Notes: generated from the letters alone by a model not told the origin. A DNA stretch of 64,000 bases from Xanthomonas sp. AM6 (GCF_025665335.1 NZ_CP106869.1:3932501-3996500); one strand, 5' to 3'; counted from the stretch's first letter, positions 30,865 to 41,675 are shown. Made by a program: numbers and translations.

Positions 30865-30958
30865 GGGGTCTCGCAGGATTCGCATGAGGTGGCGCCGCGG
30901 CGCCGGCAGCGCGGGCTGCGGCGGCGACACGGCCATCGGGAGCAGGACGGCGTTGGCG

Positions 30959-31558
30959 TCAGCCGTCGCGGCCGTGCAGCAGGCGTTCGACGTAGCGCGC
31001 GACCAGGTCGATCTCCAGGTTCACCGCCGCGCCGACCGCGGTCTGCGCGAACGCGGTGTTGGCCACCGTGTGCGGGATCAGCGCGACCTCGAAGCCGGCG
31101 TCGTCCACTTCGTTGACGGTCAGGCTGACCCCGTCCACGCAGATCGAGCCCTTCTTGGCGATGTAGCGCAGCAGCGCCGGCGGCGCGGCGAAACGCCAGC
31201 GCTGCGCACGCGCGTCCTCATGGATCGACAGCACCGTGCCGAGGCCGTCGACGTGGCCGCTGACCAGGTGCCCGCCGAGCCGGTCGCTCGGGCGCATCGC
31301 CCGTTCCAGGTTCAGCGCCGCGCCTTCGGCGAGCGCGCCGAGCGTGGTCAGCGACAGGGTCTCGGTGGACGCATCGGCCTGGAAACTGGCCGCGTCGAAG
31401 GCCACCACGGTCAGGCACGCGCCGTTGACCGCGATGCTCTCGCCGAGCTGCACGTCGGCGAACGGCAGGTTGCCGGTGGAGAAGGTGAAGCGGATGTCGC
31501 CGCCCTGCGGCTGGCGCGCGGCCAGGCGGCCGACGCCTTCGATGATTCCGGTGAACAT
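30959..31558 (-). CDS. ribE: Riboflavin synthase, alpha subunit
   Basis: The 199-residue trimeric enzyme that dismutates two lumazines to riboflavin. It starts MFTGIIEGVG and shows the two homologous barrels, each with its VNGACLTV and VDGVSLTVN motif, and GHLVSGHVDGLG. The gene follows an FMN riboswitch, so its transcription or translation should fall when FMN is plentiful. Confidence 0.97.
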   Translation of the reverse strand: MFTGIIEGVGRLAARQPQGGDIRFTFSTGNLPFADVQLGESIAVNGACLTVVAFDAASFQADASTETLSLTTLGALAEGAALNLERAMRPSDRLGGHLVSGHVDGLGTVLSIHEDARAQRWRFAAPPALLRYIAKKGSICVDGVSLTVNEVDDAGFEVALIPHTVANTAFAQTAVGAAVNLEIDLVARYVERLLHGRDG

Positions 31559-31644
31559 AGACAACGTTTCTCGCAAGGAAGGTGAGCGAAAAACGCCACA
31601 AGGCAAACAGGCGCACGCACAGCCGCGAGGCTGCGCGAAGGCCG

Positions 31645-31806
31645 TCTTCTTTCATCCGGACTATACCGTCGGCTCCGGCATCGGACCGGATCTGCTGACC
31701 TTGGCCGCGGCACCGCACAGGCCGTGCCGGTTCCGTTGCCAAGCGCTCGCGGGCTCGTGCTTGCGCACCTACCGCCGGTGGGGAATCGCACCCCGCCCTG
31801 AAGACG
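31645..31806 (-). promoter_or_regulatory. FMN riboswitch (RFN element)
   Basis: The minus strand shows the conserved RFN blocks in order: CTTCAGGGCGGGGTG, GATTCCCCACCGGCGGTA, a variable stem, GGTCAGCAGATCCGGT, GCCGGAGCCGACGGTATAGTC and CGGATGAAAGAAG. The outer helix is formed by the CTTC and GAAG ends. It lies about 86 bases upstream of ribE; the intervening leader holds a CGCAGCC/GGCTGTGCG stem and a GTTTTTCGC run that could act as the expression platform. Confidence 0.95.
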
Positions 31807-31835
31807 TTTGTGGTTGCCGGCGAACCGGCGTGCGC

Positions 31836-31841
31836 ATTCTA
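31836..31841 (-). promoter_or_regulatory. Candidate -10 element for the riboswitch-ribE transcript
   Basis: TAGAAT on the minus strand, about 30 bases before the riboswitch begins. No clear -35 box is visible in the GC-rich sequence upstream. Confidence 0.4.
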
Positions 31842-32027
31842 GCAGCGGCGCGCACCGCGGCGCGGCCGCCAGGCGCCACACCGGCAGGACGCTGCGTCGT
31901 GTCGGGAAATTCCCGATAGCCGGCGATGTGAAGAACAAGTTAAGGTTCGCGCCGCGACAGGAGACGTCGCTTTTTTCGCCTCGCAACGAGGCGAAGACAC
32001 GGACATCAATTCGGAGAGAAGTACCCA

Positions 32028-32651
32028 ATGCGCAACACCCTGATTCTGGCTGCCATGCTGGCGGCCGCACCGTTTGCCGCCCACGCCGAAGGCCTGAGCT
32101 ACAGCTACGTCGAAGGCGGCTGGAACCGCACCGACATCAACGTCGACGCGGCTTCCGAGGACATCGACGGCGGCTACCTGCGTGGCTCCTGGCAGATCGC
32201 CGAGCCGGTGTATGTGTTCGCCGGCTATCAACGCGCCAGCGACGACTACACCATCGCCACGTTCTACTCCAGCAAGGTCACCGTGCAGCAGGGCAGCCTG
32301 GGCATCGGCTACCGCCAGGAAATGACCGAGCGCGTGGACTTCACCGCCGACGTCAGCGTGCTGCGGGTGAAGGCCGAGGCCGACCTGCGCGAAGACGGCC
32401 GCCGTCTGGCGCGTGCCTCCGACTCCAACACGCTGGGCACGATCAACGTCGGCCTGCGCGGCAAGCCCTCCCCGCGCACCGAAGCCTGGGTGAAGGCCGG
32501 CTACATCGACGGCAGCGACGTGGACCAGGGCGAGTTCGTCGGCACCCTCGGCGGCCAGGTCAACTTCACCCGTACCTGGGGCCTGGTCGGCGAAGTGGAA
32601 TTCATCGACAACGCCAACCAGTACAAGGTCGGCGTGCGCGCCAGCTTCTGA
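32028..32651 (+). CDS. Ax21-like outer-membrane beta-barrel protein
   Basis: A 207-residue protein with a signal peptide (MRNTLILAAMLAAAPFAAHA) followed by eight or so alternating strands, ending in SF as outer-membrane barrels do. The SYSYVEGGWNRTDIN start and the repeated GIGY and GYQRAS strands match the Ax21/OmpX-like family of Xanthomonas. Ax21 was once reported as a secreted signal, a claim later withdrawn; the family is best described as outer-membrane vesicle-associated proteins of unknown job. It has a GGAGAGA ribosome site and its own terminator, and splits the riboflavin genes ribE and ribD. Confidence 0.85.
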   Translation: MRNTLILAAMLAAAPFAAHAEGLSYSYVEGGWNRTDINVDAASEDIDGGYLRGSWQIAEPVYVFAGYQRASDDYTIATFYSSKVTVQQGSLGIGYRQEMTERVDFTADVSVLRVKAEADLREDGRRLARASDSNTLGTINVGLRGKPSPRTEAWVKAGYIDGSDVDQGEFVGTLGGQVNFTRTWGLVGEVEFIDNANQYKVGVRASF

Positions 32652-32674
32652 TCCGGCGCGTCGCGATGTGATCG

Positions 32675-32713
32675 CGAAGGGCACGCATGCGCATACCGCA
32701 TGCGTGCCCTTCG
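32675..32713 (+). terminator. Strong hairpin terminator between convergent genes
   Basis: A perfect 17-bp stem (32675-32691 with 32697-32713), built around GGGCACGCATGC and its complement, with a CATAC loop, then TGTTTG on the plus strand. It lies between the convergent Ax21-like and ribD genes and probably serves both directions. Confidence 0.85.
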
Positions 32714-32738
32714 TGTTTGCGGGCCCGCCGCGCAGCGC

Positions 32739-33863
32739 TCAGCGCGGCACGGGCGTGTAGCGCAAGCGAAGATCGTGCCCCAGTTGCGCCACATCGTGCA
32801 GCTGCAGTTCCTGGCGCTGCGCCATCGTGTCGATGCCCAGCCCGGCCAGCAGCGGGCGGGCGGCGTCGCCGAGCAGCACCGGCGCCAGGTACACCAGCAG
32901 TTCGTCGACCAGACCGGCGCGCAGCAGCGCGCCGCCCAGGGTCGCGCCGGCTTCCACCTGGACCTCGTTGACGCCACGCCCGGCGAGCAGGCGCAGCACC
33001 GCGTCGAGGTCGAGCCGGCCGGACGGCGCTGCGACCGCGGCGAACTCGGCGCCCGGCAGCGGCGGTGGCGCCAGTCCCGGCGCATGCAGGTACAGCGTCG
33101 GCGCGGCGCCATCGCGGACCTTGGCCTGCCGCAGCGTGCGCAGCTGCGCATCCAGCACCACGCGCAGCGGCGGCACGACCTCGATAGCGTCGTCCAGGCG
33201 CACGCTCAGCGACGGGTCGTCGGCCAGGACGGTGCCGGCACCGCTCAGGATCGCCCCGGCGCGCGCGCGCCAGCGCTGCACGTCCTGGCGCGCGGCCGCG
33301 CCGGTGATCCACTTCGATTCGCCGCTGGCCAGCGCGGTGCGCCCGTCCAGGCTGGCGCCGAGCTTGACCCGCAGCCACGGCCGGCCGCGCTCCACCCGCG
33401 ACAGGAAGCCGCGATTGAGCGCGCGCGCCTGCGCCTGCATCAATCCCGAACGCACCTCGATGCCCGCCGCGCGCAGCAGCGCGAAGCCGCCGCCGTTGAC
33501 CTGCGGAAACGGATCGGCCATCGCCGCCACCACGCGCGCCACCCCGGCCTCGATCAGGGCCAGCGCGCACGGCGGCGTGCGCCCGTGGTGCGCGCACGGT
33601 TCCAGGGTCACGTAGGCGGTGGCGCCGCGCGCGCGCGCGCCGGCGGCGCGCAGCGCGAACACTTCGGCATGCGGACCGCCGGCACGCTGGTGGAAGCCCT
33701 CGCCCACCACCTCGCCGTCGCGCACCAGCACGCAGCCGACCATCGGGTTGGGCCGCGTGGTGTAGGCGCCGCGCTCGGCCAGGCGCAGCGCCTGCGCCAT
33801 GTGCGCATGGTCGGCGGTGGAGAACTCGCCCATGTCGCCGGCACGCATCTCGCCCATGCTCAT
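32739..33863 (-). CDS. ribD: Bifunctional riboflavin deaminase/reductase RibD
   Basis: The 374-residue enzyme catalyses two successive steps of pyrimidine processing. The deaminase domain (about 20-145) has the zinc ligands in HAEVFAL and PCAHHGRTPPC; the reductase domain (about 160-370) has KLGASLDGRTAL and NEVQVEAGATLGGALL. The ATG at 33863 overlaps the stop of the GNAT gene; internal starts at 33848 or 33833 would bring it closer to the E. coli N-terminus. Confidence 0.96.
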   Translation of the reverse strand: MSMGEMRAGDMGEFSTADHAHMAQALRLAERGAYTTRPNPMVGCVLVRDGEVVGEGFHQRAGGPHAEVFALRAAGARARGATAYVTLEPCAHHGRTPPCALALIEAGVARVVAAMADPFPQVNGGGFALLRAAGIEVRSGLMQAQARALNRGFLSRVERGRPWLRVKLGASLDGRTALASGESKWITGAAARQDVQRWRARAGAILSGAGTVLADDPSLSVRLDDAIEVVPPLRVVLDAQLRTLRQAKVRDGAAPTLYLHAPGLAPPPLPGAEFAAVAAPSGRLDLDAVLRLLAGRGVNEVQVEAGATLGGALLRAGLVDELLVYLAPVLLGDAARPLLAGLGIDTMAQRQELQLHDVAQLGHDLRLRYTPVPR

Positions 33864-34336
33864 GCCGCCAGCGCGCCGGCGTCGATGCGCATCACCGTCA
33901 CCTGCAGCGGCCCCAGCGGCAGTTCCACGTGCCGATGCCAGCCCAGGCGCTGGTAGAACGGCACCAGCTGCGGCTGGCAATACAGGTACAGATAGCCGAC
34001 CTGCAGCCGCGCCGCGGCCTGCACGCAATGCGCGACCAGTTGCGCGCCGAGCCCGCCGCCGCGCGCCTGCGGGCGCACGTACAGCGTCGCCAGCCACGGC
34101 GAGAACTGGCGGATGCGCGCGTCGTCGTTCTGCAGCAGGCTGACCGAACCGAGCCAGTCGTCGCCGTCGAGCGCGATCCAGGTGGTCGGGATGCGGCTGT
34201 CGCAGCGGTGGCTGCGCAGGTCGGCCTCGGCCTCGTCCACCGCCCATTCCGGCAGCATCGGGCCGAACGCCTGCAGGTGTTCGCTGGCCAGCGCCGGGAT
34301 GTGCTGCGGCGCCTCGGCCACGCAGACGATGCGCAT
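33860..34336 (-). CDS. GNAT-family N-acetyltransferase
   Basis: A 158-residue protein with the acetyl-CoA binding motif A in LYVRPQARGGGLGAQLVAHCVQ (R/Q-x-x-G-x-G/A pattern) and a C-terminal YLYCQPQLVPFYQRLGWHRH segment typical of GNAT folds. Substrate unknown. It lies tightly between nrdR (5-bp gap) and ribD (ATGA overlap), so it is co-transcribed with them. Confidence 0.85.
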   Translation of the reverse strand: MRIVCVAEAPQHIPALASEHLQAFGPMLPEWAVDEAEADLRSHRCDSRIPTTWIALDGDDWLGSVSLLQNDDARIRQFSPWLATLYVRPQARGGGLGAQLVAHCVQAAARLQVGYLYLYCQPQLVPFYQRLGWHRHVELPLGPLQVTVMRIDAGALAA

Positions 34337-34341
34337 CGCCG

Positions 34342-34872
34342 TCAGCGCTTGCCGGACCTGTCGCCCGGCTTGTCGGCGCGGACCAGGTCCAGCAGCGGCA
34401 ACTGCTCGCTGCCCACCGGCAGCTCGCGCTCGAGCTTCTCGATCTCCTCGCGGAAATCGGCCACGTCCTGGAAGCTGCGGTACACCGAGGCGAAGCGCAC
34501 GTAGCCGACGTGGTCGAGCTTGCGCAGCTCGGCCATCACGTATTCGCCGACCCGGATCGACGGCAGCTCGCGCTCGCCGGACATGCGCAGCTGGTGCACC
34601 ACCGCGCGCACCGCCGCCTCGATCTGCTCCTCGGCCACCGGCCGCTTCTGCAGCGCGCGGTCGAAGCTGGTGCGCAGCTTGCGCGCATCGAAGGCCTCGC
34701 GGCCGCCGTCGCTCTTGATCACCGTCGGCAGCTTCAGCTCGATCGTCTCCAGCGTGCTGAACCGCTCGCCGCACGCCTCGCACTCGCGCCGCCGACGGAT
34801 CGTCGCGCCGTCCTCGGACACGCGCGAATCGATCACGCGGGTATCGGTGTGCTGGCAGAAGGGGCAGTGCAT
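34342..34872 (-). CDS. nrdR: Transcriptional repressor NrdR
   Basis: NrdR represses ribonucleotide reductase genes in response to ATP/dATP. The 176-residue protein has a zinc ribbon (MHCPFCQH and [10 protein letters not shown]) and the ATP-cone domain ([28 protein letters not shown]). The nrdR-ribD vicinity after glyA is widely conserved in gammaproteobacteria. Confidence 0.97.
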   Translation of the reverse strand: MHCPFCQHTDTRVIDSRVSEDGATIRRRRECEACGERFSTLETIELKLPTVIKSDGGREAFDARKLRTSFDRALQKRPVAEEQIEAAVRAVVHQLRMSGERELPSIRVGEYVMAELRKLDHVGYVRFASVYRSFQDVADFREEIEKLERELPVGSEQLPLLDLVRADKPGDRSGKR

Positions 34873-34882
34873 TCAGAGCGCC

Positions 34883-34973
34883 GGGATTGGGGAATGGGGA
34901 TTGGGGATTCGGAAACGCAGGGCGCCGCGGGAATGGCCGTTCGCCAATCCCGAATCCCCCATCCCGAATCCCC
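34883..34973. repeat. Inverted pair of heptamer tracts between glyA and nrdR
   Basis: GGGATTGGGGAATGGGGATT-type sequence (34883-34911) is followed by its reverse-complement type (34944-34973), able to form a long imperfect hairpin just after the glyA stop. Confidence 0.65.
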
Positions 34974-34978
34974 GCCGC

Positions 34979-36232
34979 TCAGCCATACACCGGATACTTC
35001 CTGCACTGCGCCGTCACCGCCTCGCGCACGCGGGCGATGACCGCGTCGTCGGCCGGGGCGTCGAGGACGTCGGCGATCCAGTTGGCCAGGTCGATGCTGT
35101 CCTGCTCCAGGTAGCCGCGGGTGGTGATGGCCGGGGTGCCCAGGCGCAGGCCCGAGGTCACGAACGGCGAGCGCGGGTCGTTGGGCACCGAGTTCTTGTT
35201 GACGGTGATGTGCGCCTTGCCCAGCGCGGCCTCCGCGTCCTTGCCGGACACGTCCCTGCCGATCATGTCCACCAGCATCAGGTGGTTCTCGGTGCCGCCG
35301 GAAACGATCTTGTAGCCGCGCGCGATCAGGGTCTTGGCCATCGCCTGCGCGTTCTTCACCACCTGCTGCTGGTAGTCCTTGAACTCCGGCTCCAGCGCTT
35401 CCTTGAACGCCACCGCCTTGGCCGCGATCACGTGCATCAGCGGGCCGCCCTGGATGCCGGGGAACACGATCGACTGCAGCTTCTTGACCAGCTCCTCGCT
35501 GGCGCCCTTGGCCAGGATGATGCCGCCGCGCGGGCCGCGCAGGGTCTTGTGGGTGGTCGAGGTGACCACGTGCGCGTGCTCCAGCGGGCTCGGGTACACG
35601 CCGGCGGCGACCAGCCCGGCCACGTGCGCCATGTCCACGAACAGCACCGCGCCGACCTTGTCGGCGATGGCGCGGAAGCGCGCCCAGTCGATCTTCTGCG
35701 AGTACGCCGAGAACCCGGCCACCACCATCTTCGGCTTGTGCTCCAGCGCCAGCCGCTCGACCTCGTCGTAGTCGATCAGGCCCTGCTCGTCGACGCCGTA
35801 CTGCACCGCGTTGAACAGCTTGCCGGAGGCGTTGACCTTGGCGCCGTGGGTCAGGTGGCCGCCATGGGCCAGCGACATGCCCAGGATGGTGTCGCCCGGC
35901 TGCAGCAGCGCGAAGTACACCGCCTGGTTGGCCTGCGAGCCCGAATGCGGCTGCACGTTGGCGTAGTCCGCGCCGAACAGTTGCTTGACCCGGTCGATCG
36001 CCAGCTGCTCGGCGATGTCGACGAATTCGCAGCCGCCGTAGTAGCGCTTGCCCGGGTAGCCCTCGGCGTACTTGTTGGTCAGCTGGCTGCCCTGGGCCTC
36101 CATCACCCGCGGGCTGCAGTAGTTCTCGCTGGCGATCAGCTCGACATGGTCTTCCTGGCGGCCGGCTTCGGCGGCGATGGCCTGGGCCAGTTCGGGATCG
36201 TAGGTTTCGATGCGGGCGTCGCGCGGGAACAT
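34979..36232 (-). CDS. glyA: Serine hydroxymethyltransferase GlyA
   Basis: The 417-residue PLP enzyme interconverts serine and glycine while loading tetrahydrofolate. It has [40 protein letters not shown], and the PLP lysine in [14 protein letters not shown], and the usual length. The start [12 protein letters not shown] (36232) matches the family; an in-frame ATG six codons upstream is less likely. Confidence 0.97.
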   Translation of the reverse strand: MFPRDARIETYDPELAQAIAAEAGRQEDHVELIASENYCSPRVMEAQGSQLTNKYAEGYPGKRYYGGCEFVDIAEQLAIDRVKQLFGADYANVQPHSGSQANQAVYFALLQPGDTILGMSLAHGGHLTHGAKVNASGKLFNAVQYGVDEQGLIDYDEVERLALEHKPKMVVAGFSAYSQKIDWARFRAIADKVGAVLFVDMAHVAGLVAAGVYPSPLEHAHVVTSTTHKTLRGPRGGIILAKGASEELVKKLQSIVFPGIQGGPLMHVIAAKAVAFKEALEPEFKDYQQQVVKNAQAMAKTLIARGYKIVSGGTENHLMLVDMIGRDVSGKDAEAALGKAHITVNKNSVPNDPRSPFVTSGLRLGTPAITTRGYLEQDSIDLANWIADVLDAPADDAVIARVREAVTAQCRKYPVYG

Positions 36233-36308
36233 CGGGTCTCCGGGGGGCATGGACAGAAGGCAGACCGCTAGTTTAAGCCCCGCGCAGCGCCGGCGGCGAA
36301 CCAAACGA

Positions 36309-36334
36309 CGACGGCCTCCCGCAGGAGGCCGTCG
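36309..36334 (-). terminator. Hairpin terminator after the RcnB-like gene
   Basis: CGACGGCCTCC (36309-36319) pairs perfectly with GGAGGCCGTCG (36324-36334) around a 4-base loop; GTTTGG follows on the minus strand. It should separate the RcnB-like transcript from glyA. Confidence 0.75.
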
Positions 36335-36354
36335 AAACGTGCGGTGCGGCCCGA

Positions 36355-36822
36355 TCAGCGGCCGTTGAGCACCAGGTCGGCGATGATGCCGCTGGCGATG
36401 GCGACCATCAGCAGGTTGCCGCGGTCGTCGCGGACCCAGCGGTAGCCGTACGGCGGGCGCCGCACCTGGTAGCGGTCGTAGTCGTAGACCACGTAGTTGG
36501 GGCCGTAGTAGCGCTGGCCGCGCGCCCACGGCGGCGGGCCCGGGTGGCCGTAGTAGACGACGTCCGGGCGGCGCCGGTAGCCGTCGCGATAGCCCTGGCT
36601 GTAATAGCGGCGGTCGTCGCGGCGCTCGCGCTCGCGCCAGTAACGGGCACGATCGCGATCGCGGTCGTGCCAGTCGCGGTCGCGGCCGCGGTCGTGGTCG
36701 TTCCAACCGTGACGGTCGCGGTCGCGATCGCCCCAGCCGTCGCGGGCGAAGGCCGGCGGCGCCATGAAACCCAGCGCCAGCAGGGACGAAAGGGCAAGGG
36801 TGGCAATGCGTTTGGTGTTCAT
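36355..36822 (-). CDS. RcnB-family periplasmic protein
   Basis: A 155-residue exported protein with signal peptide (ending PPAFA), a very charged Asp/Arg/His-rich middle (about 28-75, built on RDRDR and HDRGRD units) and the conserved RcnB domain with [19 protein letters not shown] and [18 protein letters not shown]. coli RcnB modulates nickel/cobalt efflux; many relatives have no such link. The His/Asp-rich tract is compatible with metal binding. Confidence 0.82.
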   Translation of the reverse strand: MNTKRIATLALSSLLALGFMAPPAFARDGWGDRDRDRHGWNDHDRGRDRDWHDRDRDRARYWRERERRDDRRYYSQGYRDGYRRRPDVVYYGHPGPPPWARGQRYYGPNYVVYDYDRYQVRRPPYGYRWVRDDRGNLLMVAIASGIIADLVLNGR

Positions 36823-36874
36823 GGCAACTCCGTCACTTTTGGTGTCACGACTGCATTAATGCGCTTGCCGTCTG

Positions 36875-36898
36875 AACCGCTTCCTGCTGGAAACGGTT
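36875..36898. promoter_or_regulatory. 24-bp imperfect palindrome upstream of the RcnB-like gene
   Basis: AACCG.TTCC on the left and GGAA.CGGTT on the right match as an inverted repeat at 20 of 24 positions, 53-76 bases before the RcnB-like start. It looks like an operator for a dimeric regulator; the regulator is unknown. The adjacent XRE-type gene is one candidate. Confidence 0.4.
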
Positions 36899-36986
36899 AC
36901 GTATTCAGCTTTCCGGAAACGAGTAAGCGGGCATTACTTTTCGGCAGGTTCCCGTGCACGCCGGCGTACCGGCGCGAGCGTTGCAG

Positions 36987-37937
36987 TCAGTGGCGCTGCG
37001 CCGCTTCGCCGCGGACCGGCGCGGCAGCGTCGGACGACTGCGCGTGCAGCCGCAACAGCGCCATCCGCGCCGTCTCGTCGGCCGGCAGGTAGACCACCAG
37101 CCGGTTGCCGTTGCGCGGCGCCGACCACCAGTTGACCTGCTGCAGGTGCAGTTCGCCCGCCTGCGGATGGTGGAAGCGCTTGAGCTGGTTCTCCACCCCG
37201 CGCACCTCGCGCCGTTGCCGCCACAAGGCGTCGAACTCGGGCGAGGCGCTGCGGTAGCGCGCCAGCAGGCGCTCCCACGTCGGCTCGCCCAGGTGCTCGC
37301 CCATCGCGGCGCGCAACAGCGCCACCATGTGCTGCAGCACGGCGTCCCGATCGCCCAGGCGCGCGCGCCAGCGCGGGTTGGTGAACGCCTGGTAGACGCA
37401 GTTGCGATCGGCCTCGGGCAGATCCACCAGGGTCACCCCCATCAGCCGCTCGAAGGCCGGGTTGGCGCCGAGGATGTCGAAGCGCGGGCTCTGCAGCATC
37501 GCCGGCCACGGACCGAGCTGGTCGAGCAGCATGCGCCCCGTGTCGGTCAGGCGCTCGCACGGCTGCAGCCGCGGCGTGGCATCGCCCAAACCGGCCAGCG
37601 CCAGCACGTGGCCGGTTTCCACCTCCGAGCACTGCAAGGCGCCGGCGATGGCGGTCAGCACGCGCGCGGAGGCACGCACCGGGCGCCCTTGTTCGAGCCA
37701 GGTGTACCAGGTGACGCCGACGTCGGCGAGCGCGGCCACCTCCTCGCGGCGCAGGCCCGGGGTGCGGCGCCTGCCCGCACGCGGCAGGCCCAGCCGCGCC
37801 GGGTCCAGGCTCTCGCGGCGCGCGCGCAGGAACGCGCCCAGCGCGCGGGCACGTTCGACCGCCAGCGCAGGGCCGGGCGCGGCGACGCCGCCTCCGCCGG
37901 GCGCAGCGCCGGTGGGATGCAACCGGTCATTCAGCAT
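36987..37937 (-). CDS. XRE-type regulator with MmyB-like ligand-binding domain
   Basis: A 316-residue regulator. The N-terminal helix-turn-helix (about 30-105) includes the GLRREEVAALADVGVTWYTWLEQGR signature of MmyB-type proteins; the C-terminal PAS-like domain (about 135-300) has NPAFERLMG, EHLGEPTWERLLARYR and LHLQQVNWWSAP. Such proteins often control a divergent transporter or oxidoreductase, and here an MFS exporter gene diverges across a 106-bp spacer. The ligand is unknown. Confidence 0.88.
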   Translation of the reverse strand: MLNDRLHPTGAAPGGGGVAAPGPALAVERARALGAFLRARRESLDPARLGLPRAGRRRTPGLRREEVAALADVGVTWYTWLEQGRPVRASARVLTAIAGALQCSEVETGHVLALAGLGDATPRLQPCERLTDTGRMLLDQLGPWPAMLQSPRFDILGANPAFERLMGVTLVDLPEADRNCVYQAFTNPRWRARLGDRDAVLQHMVALLRAAMGEHLGEPTWERLLARYRSASPEFDALWRQRREVRGVENQLKRFHHPQAGELHLQQVNWWSAPRNGNRLVVYLPADETARMALLRLHAQSSDAAAPVRGEAAQRH

Positions 37938-38043
37938 GCTCGTTCTCCTCGCTCATCCGCTGCGCCGCGACGCAGGCGGGAAGCGCCAGTACCAGGATAA
38001 ATCACTCCTTGTACCAGTTTAGACAGTTCGCATACTGCGCGCC
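37938..38043. promoter_or_regulatory. Divergent promoter region of the regulator and the MFS exporter
   Basis: Two GTACCAG direct repeats lie about 23 bases apart around 37987-38017. On the plus strand TTGTAC and CATACT, separated by 16 bases, form a possible promoter ending about 10 bases before the exporter ATG, which would make the transcript nearly leaderless. The repeats are reasonable sites for the XRE-type regulator. Confidence 0.35.
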
Positions 38044-39549
38044 ATGAACACTTCACCCTCCTCCCCCACCTGCCCTGCCGCGCCCACGCCTCGCGATCGC
38101 CTCGACCGGCACCCGCCGCCGGGCGCCCATCCCAGTGCGGCGCCGACGCTGGGCGCCCGCGGGCTGGCGATCCTGCTGATCGGGCAGATGCTGCCGCTGA
38201 TCGACTTTTCCATCATCAACGTCGCCCTCGGGTCCATCGCCGACACCCTGCACGCCTCGGCGATGGCGCTGGAACTGATCGTGGCGGTGTACGGCGTGGC
38301 CTTCGCGGTCGGCCTGGCCGCGGGCGGGCGGCTGGGCGACAACCTGGGCCGGCGCCGGGTGTTCGCCGCCGGGGTGCTGCTGTTCGGCCTGGCCTCGCTG
38401 CTGTGCGGGGCGGCCGGCTCGGTGGCGGCGCTGCTGGCCGGGCGCGTGCTGCAGGGCCTGGGCGCGGCGCTGGCGGTGCCGCAGATCCTCGCCACCATCC
38501 ACGTCAGCCTGCGCGGCGAGGCGCATGCGCGCGCGCTGGCGCTGTACGGCTCGCTGGGCGGGATCGCGTTCGTCATCGGCCAGGTGCTGGGCGGCAGCCT
38601 GGTCAGCGCCGACATCGCCGGGTCCGGCTGGCGCGCCATCTTCCTGATCAACCTGCCGTTCTGCCTGCTGGCGCTGGTGGGACTGCGCACCGTGCCGGAG
38701 ACGCGCGCGGCGCGGCGCACTCCGCCCGACCTGGCCGGCGCCGGCCTGCTGGGGCTGTTCCTGGCCTGCCTGCTGCTGCCGCTGGCGCTGGGTCCCACGC
38801 TGCACTGGTCCGCACCGTGCCTGGCGGTGCTGGCCGCGACGGTGCCGTTGCTGGCGGCGCTGGCCCGCACCGAGGCATGGCAGGAACGCCGCGGGCGCCA
38901 GCCGCTGTTGCCGCCGGCGCTGCTGCGCCTGCCCAGCGTGCGCTTCGCGCTGCTGGTGGGCGCGCTGTTCTTCACCTGCTGGAGCGGCTTCATGTTCGCG
39001 CTCGCGCTGACCTTGCAGGCGGGCGCGGGGCTGCCGCCGCTGCAGTCGGGCAATGCCTTCATCGTGCTCGGCGCGGCGTACTTCTGCTCGGCGCTGCTCA
39101 GCGCGCGCGCGGTGGCCCGGTTCGGGCTGCTGCCCACGTTGCTGCTGGGCTGCGCGGTGCAGATGCTGGGCCTGCTGGCGCTGGCCTGGACGTTGCACGC
39201 GGTCTGGCCGCATCCCGGCTGGACGAACCTGGCCGCGCCGACCGCGCTGATCGGCGCCGGGCAGGCGTGGATCGTGGCCTGCTTCTACCGCATCGGCCTG
39301 TCGCAGGTGCCGACCGAGCACGCCGGCGCCGGCAGCGCCATGCTCTCCACCATCCTGCAGGCGGCGATGGGCCTGGGGCCGGCGGCGCTGGGCGCGGTCT
39401 ACGCGCATGCGCGCGGCGGCGGCAGCCTGGCGGCGATGCAGGCGGCGCTGGCCAGCGAATGGCTGGCGATGGCGCTGCTGGTGGCCTGCACGCTGCTGTA
39501 CTGGCAGCGCCAGCGCCGCGCGGGCCAGGCGCCGGCCGCGCGACGCTAG
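38044..39549 (+). CDS. MFS drug-type exporter (DHA2/EmrB-QacA family)
   Basis: A 501-residue inner-membrane protein with about 14 hydrophobic segments, MFS motif A (GRLGDNLGRRRVF) and motif C-like glycine pattern. The early segment QMLPLIDFSIINVALGSIAD carries the D-x-x-I-V-N-V-A motif typical of 14-helix drug/proton antiporters. Likely under the divergent XRE-type regulator. The substrate cannot be read from the sequence. Confidence 0.9.
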   Translation: MNTSPSSPTCPAAPTPRDRLDRHPPPGAHPSAAPTLGARGLAILLIGQMLPLIDFSIINVALGSIADTLHASAMALELIVAVYGVAFAVGLAAGGRLGDNLGRRRVFAAGVLLFGLASLLCGAAGSVAALLAGRVLQGLGAALAVPQILATIHVSLRGEAHARALALYGSLGGIAFVIGQVLGGSLVSADIAGSGWRAIFLINLPFCLLALVGLRTVPETRAARRTPPDLAGAGLLGLFLACLLLPLALGPTLHWSAPCLAVLAATVPLLAALARTEAWQERRGRQPLLPPALLRLPSVRFALLVGALFFTCWSGFMFALALTLQAGAGLPPLQSGNAFIVLGAAYFCSALLSARAVARFGLLPTLLLGCAVQMLGLLALAWTLHAVWPHPGWTNLAAPTALIGAGQAWIVACFYRIGLSQVPTEHAGAGSAMLSTILQAAMGLGPAALGAVYAHARGGGSLAAMQAALASEWLAMALLVACTLLYWQRQRRAGQAPAARR

Positions 39550-39614
39550 TCCGCCGCGGCCGCGCCGGCACGCGGCGCGCGCGGGCCGGCAGGGACGCGC
39601 CAACCCGGTACCGC

Positions 39615-39620
39615 TATAAT
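39615..39620 (+). promoter_or_regulatory. Consensus -10 box for ettA
   Basis: A perfect TATAAT 65 bases before the ettA start. The -35 region (about 39592-39597) is GC-rich and does not match consensus. Confidence 0.5.
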
Positions 39621-39685
39621 CGAGGGCATCCCTTTCGCCGCCTTCCGGCCCCGGCCGGCGGGCGTCCTGCGCCTACGGAGACCCC

Positions 39686-41347
<1,662 letters not shown>

Positions 41348-41362
41348 GCGGCGCGCCTGCTG

Positions 41363-41395
41363 CGCAAACGGCCGCGCCCTGCGCGGCCGTTTGCG
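41363..41395 (+). terminator. Rho-independent terminator of ettA
   Basis: Perfect 15-bp stem, CGCAAACGGCCGCGC with its complement, CCT loop, starting 16 bases after the ettA stop; the T-rich part lies in the descending arm. Confidence 0.8.
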
Positions 41396-41675
41396 TTCTG
41401 GGGTTCGGCGTGACGCGTGGCGTTGCGGCATCGGCAACGGGCATAACGACTGCGCAGGCACGCGGTGCGCCGGACGGCGCCATGCTCCCCCACAAGCGCG
41501 ACGCCCAGTTGCGAAACATGTCCGCTGCAGCCGCATGCACATCCGTGCGCGCCGAACCACTGGCGGCGAACCGCATCGGCAGCATGACCGGCGGCCTGCC
41601 CGCGCGCGCCGCGCGACGCGATCTTTCGCGGCGATGGTGTAGAAACATGGCTGGACCTCGCCGCCCGCGGATGCA
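41396..41675. other. Spacer without recognised gene
   Basis: Between the ettA terminator and the DUF4434 gene. Open frames exist on both strands but none has recognisable protein content or a convincing ribosome site. No promoter could be fixed for the downstream gene. Confidence 0.5.

Noticed and set aside
32028-32651. Ax21 as a secreted quorum signal or immune elicitor
   Set aside because: The sequence is an ordinary signal-peptide outer-membrane barrel, and the signalling claim for the family was withdrawn.
41396-41675. Small genes on either strand after ettA
   Set aside because: Open frames lack conserved sequence and the region is partly terminator and spacer.
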